This document shows positions 12,201-24,200 of a stretch of 64,000 nucleotides of DNA, piece after piece (the first letter of the stretch is position 1; each line of letters begins with the position of its first letter). The notes below the pieces were generated by a model. That model made no database searches. It was not told where the DNA came from and saw nothing but the letters and a program-made list of their open reading frames with translations. Source of the stretch: Penelope pileata (taxonomy: Eukaryota; Chordata; Aves; Galliformes; Cracidae); contig WBMW01003131.1 of the NCBI GenBank assembly GCA_013396635.1, forward strand, positions 1 through 64,000. The letters run 5' to 3'. The translations under genes and the position numbers were made by a program.

Positions 12201-15200
12201 TTAAAAACAGCATTCCAGCCCGGCTTTTGGCAGTCCAAAATCTTAGGCACTTCAAAAAGAGAAAAATCCTATCCTCCACAGCAGCTATTCATCATTTATG
12301 AAACCTAACCCTGAAGCGTCATCACAGAAGAACGCTTCTCTGATATGATACAGGAGAGCAACTGGAACCGACTTCTCCCAACGTCTCAGGCCCCACTTAT
12401 AAATCATTACAGTCAGGGTGGACCAGCCGCTGAATTTTAAATATTCCACATACAGAAACTGCAAATCTAAACGATTTTAGAGCCACACTGAGGTCTGTGA
12501 AATGCCACGGGAATTGCACTGTGCACTTGCTCCACCAGCAGAGGTTAAATAAACTCTCTTGCTACCCACATCAGAGCTATGGGAGTACCGGTCAAATCGT
12601 GCTGGTGTGGGCGGAAGGTCTGCACACCTTGCCAAAGGGCTCTGCGCAGACAGCGCAGGGGAGCAGGGACACGGCCAGCACCCCTGGGCCGGTGGGGATT
12701 CCTCCTCGCCTAGCGAGATCCACCCAAGGCAGAAAGGGAGTGCTGAGCGGGCAGCGAGCCCCGGCCTCCTCCATCCTGCCCAAACGGGAAACCCAGTGCG
12801 GGGGCAGCCAGGGGCAGGAGACGTCTGCACGCAGAGGCAGCCGCTCGCTGTGCCGCGCCCCTTGCAACACAGCGTGCTGCCTCCGCGTGCTCTCCTTTAG
12901 AGAAGGCCACATCGCTCCCTGCTTGGCTGGCTTCAGGTGCGACTTGAAGCAGTTAGTGAACAGCCAACCACACTTACTTCTCTGTCCAGTCAACTAACAA
13001 ACCTGGTCTGATTTTTGCAAGTTAAGCCTGTTGTGGAGCAGTAGCTTCCCACATCCATCCATCAGCGCCTTTAAGACCCACAGCCCTTGTACACTTTGCT
13101 TTGAAAGCATAGATCTGTAGCAATCTCTGCCTGAAGTCATTTCATTTTGTCAACTTTTTTAGATACCGACTTCCAACTCCGAAGTAGGTTTATCTATGTA
13201 GCACAGCCATCCAGTAGAACAGCTCTGTTGGATGCTAGAGCAGACAGCACAGCCAAAGGTAGCAGCAGCAGGCAGGCGTCACGGCCGTGGCAGGGCAGCT
13301 TACCCACACAAGGTCTTCCAGCCCCCTGCGGCCGATATCCCCTGGGGCACACGCAGCGGTAACTGCCCCGCGTGTTCTCACAGATCTGGTTGTAGTGGCA
13401 CTGATGGGTTCCATCCCAGCACTCATCGATGTCTGCAAGCAACAGGGCAAGGGGAAGCAGTCAGATTTTTCCTTGAAAGTTCCTACAGCTTTAATTTTCT
13501 TAGTGTGAAATGAATGCAGTTAAACCACAGAGGGTTTGGCTCTCTGGACAGATTTGGCCTCTGAACACCCTTCACTCACCTGGTACCGCGATCAGCAATT
13601 ACTCTGTAACAGTGCGTTACAGACATGTGAAAGAATCTGCCTTTCACAATCTGAAAGCAGATTTTGAGCAGATGCACAAATTTTTGAACTGCATTGCATT
13701 TGCTTTTTCCATTAACTTTCAAAACTTTTAATGAGGTTCCGAATTCTAGCAACTACTCCATCCAAACAGATACGATCTTCCTCTTGTATCCCACTGGAAG
13801 AAAAGATTTGGTAATGCATGCAACACTGGTTACGTTTACAAAGAGCCCTCAGAAGCAGCAAGGACCTGTGTCTTGGCTTAGAGCTCCTGAGGAAGTCTCA
13901 CCTACGGGGCAACACATTGCAGTCAACAAAAATTTTGTAGAACTGAAGGTGACAACGCAGCAGAGAGGCTGACAAAAACCTCGCTGCTCTTCCTTACGAG
14001 CAACAGAAAACCAGAAGTGGTAAGGATACATCAATTCCTTTAACATCACTTAATTAAAACAAAAGTTAACTGCATATATTCCCAGAAATAAAAATGTCAG
14101 TGCCTTAGTATGTGCAGATCTTAGTAACTGGAGATGGACTACCATAGACTTTTCTTTTACAAAAACCATCCATCGTGGCCCCTGTGCTTGCCTTCACCAT
14201 ACAGGATGTAGTGTCTCCACTCACCAATACAGGTTCCATTTTCTGCTTTGGTCATTCCATTAGGACACAGATCGACGCACTTGTAGCCACCACGGGTGTT
14301 TCTGCAAAGTTGATCAGCCCTGCATACGTTCTGCCTGCATTCATTTATATCTTTTTTTTTTAAAAAAAAAAGGCAAAAGAAAGTAAGAATGGAAATGAAC
14401 TCCCTTATGCTCAAATTCCTAAAGAGCAGCATAATCAATAATCAATAATCTAGCTGTAATTATATTGTGTGCACACACTTGAATGTATTTCACGCACATT
14501 TATTGGTCAGCCCAGTTCCCTCTCCCCCTAAATTTTGGTGCTACTTCACAAACAATTCAGGAATACATACTGAGGATGCATTCCTAACCCTATACCATAC
14601 CCTACGAACATACCATCCTTAGCTGGAGCTTGATTCACACAGGGCTCAGATAAGGTTGCATATAGGAACAAATAAGCGTTGGACTACTTCCACTAGAAAG
14701 AGGGCATGAAAATTCAAGATAGGTCATACCCACGCATTTTCTGCCCTTTAGCTGGTATCCCGGATCACAACCACAGTGGAAACTTCCTATGGTATTGAAG
14801 CAACGCTGATGACAGGAGTTGGACTCTTGACACTCGTTAATATCTGTTGGGCAAAACAAACCTCTGATGTCACTGCTGTGAGCCTCCCTGTCATCGGTTA
14901 GATAAGCAAGGTTTTGGTTTAGACAACGTTCCAGGCTCTGCTTTCAGCTTAGCTATTACAGCAGATTCAGAAGTGTCACTTCATCACAGAAGAAAATGCA
15001 CACGGAGCACAAAAGCAACATTTTAATTTATTTCTAAAGATGGGAAAAGGAAAAGGTTTAAAAAAATGTTGCAAAGTTCGTATGGAAGTGTAGGGAAACA
15101 GTTGATCCCAGCATGAACTGATGACTGAGCACATGGTGGAGGGGTGTGGCTGGCCTGGGGAACACAGGGGCATCACTGGCACCTGTGGCCGGAAGGGGTG

Positions 15201-18200
15201 GGCCTGGGGCGGAGTTGCCCCAGGCTTAGATAAAGGCCAGCCAGCCAGAGANCCGCCCGCCGGGAGCCGGCCTGGCAGCGCGGCACGCAGCGCCATGAGC
15301 CGGCGCTGGTCTGGCAGCCCTGGCCTGCGCCGCAGCCGTGCCCGCCCAGGGCACACTCATCCACGTCTGCAGGACAGAGAAACTGTAAACGCAGCGCAGC
15401 ACAGCGAGACAGATCGAGCAGCATCTTGAACACGAGCAGCTACAAAATACATTACTGCAAGTATATTCAGAATATACTTGCAGTATATTCTGATAATATA
15501 CTAGAACATGATTTGTTCTGAAATAACTAGAACAGATTTGTGCAACAACCAAATGGCTGAGCCTGAAGCGAACACGCGCCGTGCTCCTGGGGCTCAGGGT
15601 CCGGCAGCAGCTCCCCTACCCTCGCACGTCCTCCCATCCGCGGCGATGGCGAGGCCCGTCGGGCAGGAGCAGTGGTAGGCTCCCACCGTGTTGTGGCAGA
15701 TGTGGGAGCAGGGATTTCGCACTGCGCATTCGTCTTCATCTGCAGGAAGGAAACGTTTGAAGAAACAGTGAGGCTGTGCGAAGCCTACAGGACCCGACAC
15801 CAAAGGCACCTCCAGAGGAGCTGCGTGTCCCTCGGGCAGAGAGCCCAGGTCAAGGCCAGAGGAACCTGGGGATGAGAACACGGAGATGCTGCGGCTGCAC
15901 TCCCGCTCAGCAGTCACAGCCCCCTGAAGCCTCCTTTATGTCTCACTGGTGTGAAATCCCCCCCACCACGCACGGAGGGGAGCGCAGCCTGCCTCCAGTT
16001 GGGCCCTCCTGTCCCATGCAAGGTGCTCCCCGCTGCTGGCACCTGGTCACACGAGGGGCTGCCAGGACCTGCAGCCCCTGCGGGACAGGCACTGCCACAC
16101 CGCCTTCTCCAGAGAACCTCTCTTCAGTACAGCAGATGGAGCTCAGTGTCATATTCAGACTTCCTAGACACACTTGCCAGGATTGTTACATTTTCCGTGT
16201 GACAGTTCTAGAGCACATATTGTTTTACAGAAAATCCTCCAAGCGGAAAAACTCCTCAGCAGCCTTATTTTCAGCTTTCCTGATTTCAAACGTTTTTGAT
16301 GGTGTAATGTTTCATTTTTAATTCTGCTCATTTTTAAACTTTTGAGGGGCAATAAATTAAGTCCACAAAATCACATCAAGCATTGTTCCCCGAAACAAAC
16401 ATGGCTCCATCACTGAGAGGAGAAATACCCTTCTCTCTTCTGCTCCTTTCCCCAGCTGTGTGTCCCTGGCTGCTCTCCAGCCGCTGGCCCTGGCCCTTCC
16501 TCCTGCAGCACCCATGGCTGCACGGGCACACAGCGAGCAGCCCCACAGCTCAGCCCAGCACCCCGCTGGCAGGAGGCTGCCTGCACGCTGCTTCTGTGTC
16601 CGAGGCCCACACCCCTCCAGCGATGGCAGCTTCTCTGCACGCTCTAGAGCTCTGAGCAGAAGGGATGAGGATGCTGGTGCCCGATTACATGCTATATCTC
16701 ACAGCGTTACCTGTACAGTAAGGCCCAGTCGAGTCCAACCCAAACCCAGCAGGACACTGGTTGCTACGATCTCCTGTATGGCAAAGGAAGCACGTGTTAC
16801 TTGTGGATGAAAATATTGCTATATAATTAAGAAAAACCGTTAAGAACTGCAGCCCAGCTGTTACCAATAAAGATTCTAACATCTCTTATAAAGGCTTGTT
16901 TTACTTGGACATTTAAAAACCCAGATTTTAGTGTTTTTTCTACCTGGGCTCTAGAAGTCAGCAGTACGTGTTTCTTGCCGTTCAAAATAAACCTTATGCA
17001 GGTGCAGGGACTACAGGTCACATCCTAGCCTCGTATGTCCTGCAAAGCTCCCCATAAAGCCTTCATTATTTCACTGTTACAAGAAGACTGTTCTGCCCCA
17101 TGCCACATCTGAGGAGGGAAATAAGCCCAACGCAAGCAAATCATCAGGTCACAGATCATGGGAATTCACTGTAGGAGAACACAAATGCACACTCTTATCA
17201 GCTGGAAAAATCTTATCAGTGGAAAATTCTCACAGAGTCTGCTGGAAATCCACATCTATTTTACTGTACACTTGTACCCTGAAAATCGATTCAATAAAGA
17301 TGACATTTTAAAAAAAAAACAGCAGATGGATGGTGGGGGGGAAACAAATGCCAGTTCAGTTTCTAAAAGCATGGCCAGATTTGTGCACAGGCACAACCTG
17401 CTTTGGAGATCTCCTTTTATCAAGCCGATGTTTTTTAAGTGGAAAATAAAACCTCATTTGGCTTTCAAACCACTCAGTGGATTCACAGTCTGGCAAGTGG
17501 GAAAAAACTGCAATTTTACTGCAATTAGAATGTTGTCGTTGAAAGACTGAGATAGGAAGTCCCACTGCTTCATTTACTTTCAAACCAGAGATATTTGAAA
17601 AACACTGGGCTGTGAGAAAAACGTTAACCTCACTGCTCAGAAAACAACGCCCAAGTAGTACGAGTAGTGTATGAGAAGGAAACGGATTGCTCTGCTGAGT
17701 AACTACGACTTCTTCTCTAAGGAAGACCCACCTGCAGCACTAATACACTCTGCCTTCAGGTCACTTAGGTAAAAGGCCAGCAGAAGCCAGCAGTCGGCGG
17801 TGCAGCAGCAACAAGGCATGGTGCCCTAGGTCAGGGAGCCACGAGCGTGTTACCTCTCAGGTAGTGCTCAGCAGGTTCAGTGCACTATGGAAGCATTCAT
17901 CTACCCAGTGCTGCACAACTGCACACCTGCCATGGTATCTGGCCTTCAAAAACTTCCTTCAAGTACCAAGAACGTTTCCAAGCTGCACCTCAGCATCGTG
18001 TTTTCTGCACATGTTAAACAGTTCTAGAGAAAAAAGATCCGCAGAATGGCTTGGGGCATTTTAACCATTTCAGTGTTGAATTTTGCAATTTTGTTCTGCC
18101 ACTGCAGCCTCATTACCAAGTTACATCTATGTGGGATTTGCTGTAAGAAGAAAATCCTCCTCAATAGCTATGCAAAATAAAACCCTCCCAACATCTCCCC

Positions 18201-21200
18201 CCACCCAAAAGGCCAGGAGAGGGGCATTTCGGAGAATGAAAGGTACACAGAAGGAAACGGAGATGCATTTGAGGTTGCCTATCTGAAGCCACTGCTCATG
18301 CTATCAGTAGTGTCAGCAACAGCAGACTGAGACTGCACATGGGATCAGCAGGGGAACAGAAAGTGCATGCTGCAGGTGCTTTCACGTATTATTCTATGGG
18401 TCCATGAACAAGACATACAGGTCCCAGGATCTACAATAAAGTTAACCAAGTTTAGCAGCAGTTCCTCTTTCAAAGCCATAACCAGCTTTGAGAATATAGG
18501 CAAGGAATGCTAGTGAAACAGGATGTAATTGCTTTATTTTTGTGAAAGTCTTGAACAATACCTTTTGCAATGGAAGCATGGATTGTAAAAGCCAAGGTTT
18601 CTTCCAGCGGGTCGTACTCTGTTGTGATAGAGGAAGCATGGAGCGTTTCCACCAAGAAAGGCATTTTTCCTTTAGTGTGATCATAAGTGATGGTGTGGTT
18701 CCAGGTGTAGGGAACACTAACTCCATCCACAGCAAAGAGGCGAGTGGAATGGGCGTGCAGCTGCCCGAGGCCGGTCTGAATGTAGTCCTCTGTGTAATCC
18801 TGAAACAGCCAAATCAGCCACTGAGTGCAGCTCACACCACTCTGCTCTCTGCATTTTCAAGGAGTACGTGATACATTCTGGAAAACATTTTTTCTCTTAA
18901 CATCTGAACAAATTGTATTTCACACAACATGTCTTTTTTACTCTTAATTTATCTGTTGAATATTAACAGGATCTGTTATATTTCTTCTAATAATATACAG
19001 GCTGATGATCCTGATAATGGAGATTGCAGCAGAGAATAAGCTATAAAAACTAAGCACATCATATTGTTCAAAATATTCTTCTGAGGTCTAAATATTTTTG
19101 TATTCTAAGCCAGATTCTGAAAACGTGCTAAACAATGACTGAAAAAATATGTTCAGTGAAAAAAGGTATAAATGTTGGGGATACAACTTAGAGCAGTGTA
19201 TCAAAACATTAGAAACTTAATACATATTTGTTGCACTGTGGGATTAATATATATTTCAACTGGTTACCTACCACCAACTACATAACACCTATAAAAAAAA
19301 ACAACTTTAAAGCATATTCTTTCTTTCCCAGTAAAACCAATTATCAAGCATCTGATTCTAATCCAAAATTTTAATATGATGTGTTACAGTAACCAAACGT
19401 TATTAACGGCTTCCACCAAACCAACAACGTAGAAAACCAGTTCCTTTGAACTTCACCATTCTATCAGGAGCACTGGCCAGCAACAGCAGCTTTCTTACTA
19501 CTAGCAGCAGAGAATACCTCCCAGAAATGACAGGTGGAGCAATTCTGGAGTGAGATTGCACCTTTTAACCAGGCTGTCACACTAACCGTCCTCTCCAACT
19601 ATTCCTGAAGCAGTTTGGGAAGTTTTATTTTTTGAAAAAGTAAATTCTGGATATTCTGGATATTTCAGAGGAATTGTGTAAGGGTGCTGTTCGCTATAAA
19701 ATATATCTGCACAAGACAAAATGTTGGTGCTATGGCAGAGAAAGGAGTGCATTGTTGTCAGCATTGTGACAGCATACACGGTAAGGATACAGAAAATGCC
19801 CTGTGATGTAATCTGTTAATCTCATCTCTGCAATTTTATCAGCCACGGAAAAGTGCAATGGAACAGCTGTCAGGCTCAATGTCTACTGCTCTAATACAGA
19901 CGAGAGAGGAAGTGTGTGTCACCAAGAGAGAGGAGGGTGGGATCTGAGCGCGGCCTTACCTTCACGCTAACATCAGCTAAGGACTGGAGCTGCAGAACGT
20001 GGCCGCTCACGACGACGTCCACCAGCAAGGCTCCATCTGAATCCAAGCCCCGGGCAACGTGAGCCATTTGCAGCACCTCTCCTGTGAATTGTAAGGGCAC
20101 GTGGATTTATACAACATCCCAACCAGGGAGCCCTGTAAGCCACGGAGTATCTGAATTGGATTGCTGACCACCAATTCCATACTGATATTTTCACAAGGCA
20201 CACCACGCCTATAACATAAGCACTACACGTTCCCTATTAAAGCCCTAAAAGCTGTACTGAAAACTCTGAAAGCCACAGGCACTCAGACTCAAGTGGCACA
20301 AGCATAAGACTCAGAATTCAGCAGTGCTGATGTGATCTTGTCAAAGGGATGCAGTACCCATCGTGCTGGTTGGAAAGAGACTGTATCCGAGGCAACTAAC
20401 CACTGGCAAACTCCACTTGGGTTTCCCTCTTGAAGATTGCGTCAGTGAGCGTAAATCCATTCACTGCTTCTCCAATTTCTTTTGCAGTTGTCCAGTAAAA
20501 TGGGCTCAGAATGGAAACAAGCTTTCTCAGTGCTGGCCCTGAAAGAAATCCAGTGTAACATTTGAGGGTTTTTTCCCAACACTGTGTGTCCCCCCACCAG
20601 TGAGGGCTGAATACAAAGACAAATATCTAAAATGAGCAGAACCCCTAAGATTTAAACCACGAAAAGCAGGCATTGGTATACTCAGAGGAACTGTTCTACA
20701 AATATTCATGTTCTAGAAGTAAGTACTTTTCCTCCTCTAAAGTTAGATCAGTTTCTCCCGGCACGCTTTATGAAATAAAGTAGCGAAAACAAGTGCTGCA
20801 CATAATTCAGCACTGGTCTAGGAAAAAAAGTGACAAAAAGTAGTAAAAAGCCTACCCAGGCTCCGAGGGACACTTGTAATCTTTGCTTGTATTACTCTGG
20901 TTTCAGAGTCAGGGCTGTCTGTGACTGTGGCATTCAGGAAAAGAATTCCCAACTCAATATCGTTGATGCTTCCAATGATGCTGCCTTTGGCACGCGAAGG
21001 CCCACCTGTGCAGGGGGCGAGGGGAGGAAGGAAGAAAAAGCACCATGTGAAAACTGCTGTCTGATACGAGGGAGAGGAAACCCAGCAACATTGCCCATCA
21101 GGGCACTTCTGCATATATTACTACATTAATTGGAGCAGTCAATCTCGTGACCTGCAAATAACAGGACACTGCATGTACATGATCTGAGACACACGCACAG

Positions 21201-24200
21201 TAACACAGGAAGCACCTCATATGCTCATCTCTATCCAAAAAGCAGCAATTGTTTCAAAGCATACCCTAATGGTGCGTAACGGGTTACAAAACCAACAAAC
21301 CCATCCAGCTGCAGCTGCAGAGGAGGTGCAAGCCAAGAAAACAAGCCAGTCAATGAGGAGCACAGCGGTCTCTCACAATGTCATCACTGCACACAGGCTG
21401 CACACTAACTCACCAGGACAGGCTTGGCTGTTACACCTGGCTATCTGGGAGGAGTCCCCGGGACAAGGACGGCCACGATGTGACGGGGCAGGACTGCTGC
21501 ACAGGCGTGTTCGGGTCTGCTCCCCTCTGCCACAAGAAGCAGAGCACTGGCTCCACATCTGCCACGGCCCCCAGTTTCCATCCACTGAAGAAGGACAGGA
21601 TGAGGAAAGCACATTTAAAATATTTTAAGACTGCATCAGTGGTGCTTTAGTGTCATTCCTTCCCGATGGAACCAACGTAACAGAGAAAAGAAATAGCACC
21701 ACAAGAAGAGCCACATAATCATCTGCTTCCTAACTCGTGCCAGCTGCCCTCTCCAAGACGTCATGTAGGGATTCCTTCTTCCAGTCTCTCTGCATCTGTC
21801 CCCTGAGAACGTCAGGCTGCACAGGAACTGATGTCAAGACTAAGCAGCACAGTCAAACGTACGCAGACCTGCCACAAACCAGCTCACTGCAGAAGAGCAG
21901 TCAATACTCAGAACCCCTGCCCTCCTTGCTGGTAGTCTCTCACTGGAGGAAAACCCAACTGCTCAGGGCTTTGAGAGCATTGCTCCTAAAGAGAATTATC
22001 TGAGACTGTATGGGTAGAAAATTGACGGAAGGTTACAAGAAACCAAACCAACCATAAATCTCACAAATAAAGAACACATTTCATCTATCCAAACACTCAC
22101 AAGAGACCAGATAGATCGAGCTCAAATTACACAGAGCAGTGGAAAGTCCCTGCAGCCTCCTCCCAGTAGCACGGCCCCGATAACAGCAGCTGATACACTG
22201 AGAACTGGCTGTGCACAGCGCGAGCAGAGCACCTGGAGATGCCTTATCTGAGCAGCCAGGTGCCCAGAACTGACAACGTTAAGGAGAAGGTAACAATGGA
22301 AAGCTTGCTTAATGCAACCATCGGACAAATTAAACGTTAACTAGGGAAACAGCAGGAAACTTCTGAGTAAAGGGGAATCCAGACTGAGAAGCAGTATTGG
22401 GTTTACACGGCAAGGTCTTGTAGAAGGGGAAGCTGCCCCGTGTCAGGTCAGAGCCAGCTCTAGATGCTCCAACAGGGACCAGCTGCTGGGCAGAGCTGAG
22501 CCATGAGCAACGCTGGGTGTGCTCTGGGAGAGCAGATTTAGGAAGGGGAAAAACTGCTGTGCAACAGCAGCTGGGAGAGAGGAGTGAGAAATGGGAGAGA
22601 AACAGCCCTGCAGGCACCCAGGTCAGTGCAGGAGGAGCTCCAGGTGCAGAGCAGAAGCTCCCTGCAGCCCAGGAGAGGCCCATGGAGGAGCAGGCTGTCC
22701 CCTGCAGCCCATGGGCACCACGCAGAGCAGATCTCCACGTGCAGCCATGGAGGAGGACCTGTGCTGGAGCAGTGCTTGGGGAGCTGCAGCCTGTGGGAAG
22801 CTCACACAGGATCGGTTTGGAAGGATGGCATCCATGGGAGGGACACACGCGGAGCAGGGGCAGTGACGATGGAGGAGCGGCAGGACGGAAGCATCAGGGA
22901 CTGCCCACAGCCCCCATTCCCTGTTCTCCTGCACTGCTCAGGGGGAGGAGGCAAAAGAGGGTGGATGTGGGTAAGTTGTTTTTAGCTCGCTTTCAGTTTT
23001 CCATGCTCTAGTTTGTGGGGAGAGACACAGGAGAGATGAGGGTAAGCAACCAAGGCAAACTGGGCTCGATGCTGCCAGAAGCTGTCCCACCAACCCCGCG
23101 GCCTCCACCAGGACCTGGAGGAGCACGGTTCCCTGTGCACCGCTGGCACCCAAGCCAGCAGGGTGGCTGTGTGGGCTGCACCCAGTGGAGTCCTCAGCCC
23201 AGGTGTGACGTGAGGCCTTTTTGGGGCTTTGCCACCAGAGTGCAGTGTGTCAGAGGTAGCACAGGCACAGACAGAGCTCCTGCAGCACCCACAGGAGGAA
23301 GGTGCGTGAAGGGGTGTGCGCAGCGGAGAGATTCAATGCTTTATTAGATCGGAAATATTAGTAAGTTAATTATAATCCTTTCCAAGCATGAATTACGGAA
23401 GGAAGTTCAGACCTCCCCCGTTGCTGTGGGGGCACTCACCAGGGCACGGCTCGGTGCCACACCGCCGGGTCTGCACGTCGGGCCCTGCGCAGGCCCGGCC
23501 GCCGCCGGCAGGGCGAGGGCTGTCGCAGCCCCGGTGCCGCCGTGCCTGCCCGCCGCCACACGCGCGGCTGCACGCGCCCCAGCTGCCCCACGGGCCCCAG
23601 CTGCCGTGAGCTGCAAAAACAAAGGTCAGATTTTATCCATCTGCCCCTCAATAACAGACAACAGTAAGTGGAGATAGGAAAATACTCCTGTTGAACAGTA
23701 ACTTAAGTTCTTTTCCTAAAATAAAACACAAAAACCAGACTTACAGATCTAAGAAAGTTACCTTGTCCAGCATTCAGAATCTCGCAGTGTGCAACAACTG
23801 GCTCCAGCACACTGGGCTCACACACGCACAGAAAGCATGCAGCAGTCTCAGTGACATGGCGAGCCACCAGACGGCAGCGTGGCGTACAGAGCTGAGACTG
23901 CTGCACCCTGTGCCCAGACAGCCGTGACTCCGCAGAGGTGCACAGCAGGTCAGCTGATGGCTGACTGCATGACCCTGGAGGACTTCTCCAGCCCAGGTGA
24001 CCCTGTGTTTCCAAGACCTCTGACAGCCCTGCAGGAGCTTACACACAGCTGCTGCTGGTTTGTGCAGGTGTTTAAAATGCCCCAGTCTTGCTGAAGGATG
24101 TAGAGGTCATCCTGCCAGGTACTGAGTGCCACCCAGCTGTGTTCCATCACCGATCCCCTAATTTTCCTGCACACACAGGAAAGAGGTACAAAGGAGCATG

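Noticed and set aside
12497..12997. 166-codon plus-strand ORF and overlapping minus-strand ORFs
   Set aside because: A GC-rich intronic patch. No start context, domain or splice support, and open frames on both strands indicate chance.
22330..23011. 172- and 164-codon ORFs on opposite strands
   Set aside because: Open in several frames within a purine-rich repeat-like block; the translations show no family motif.
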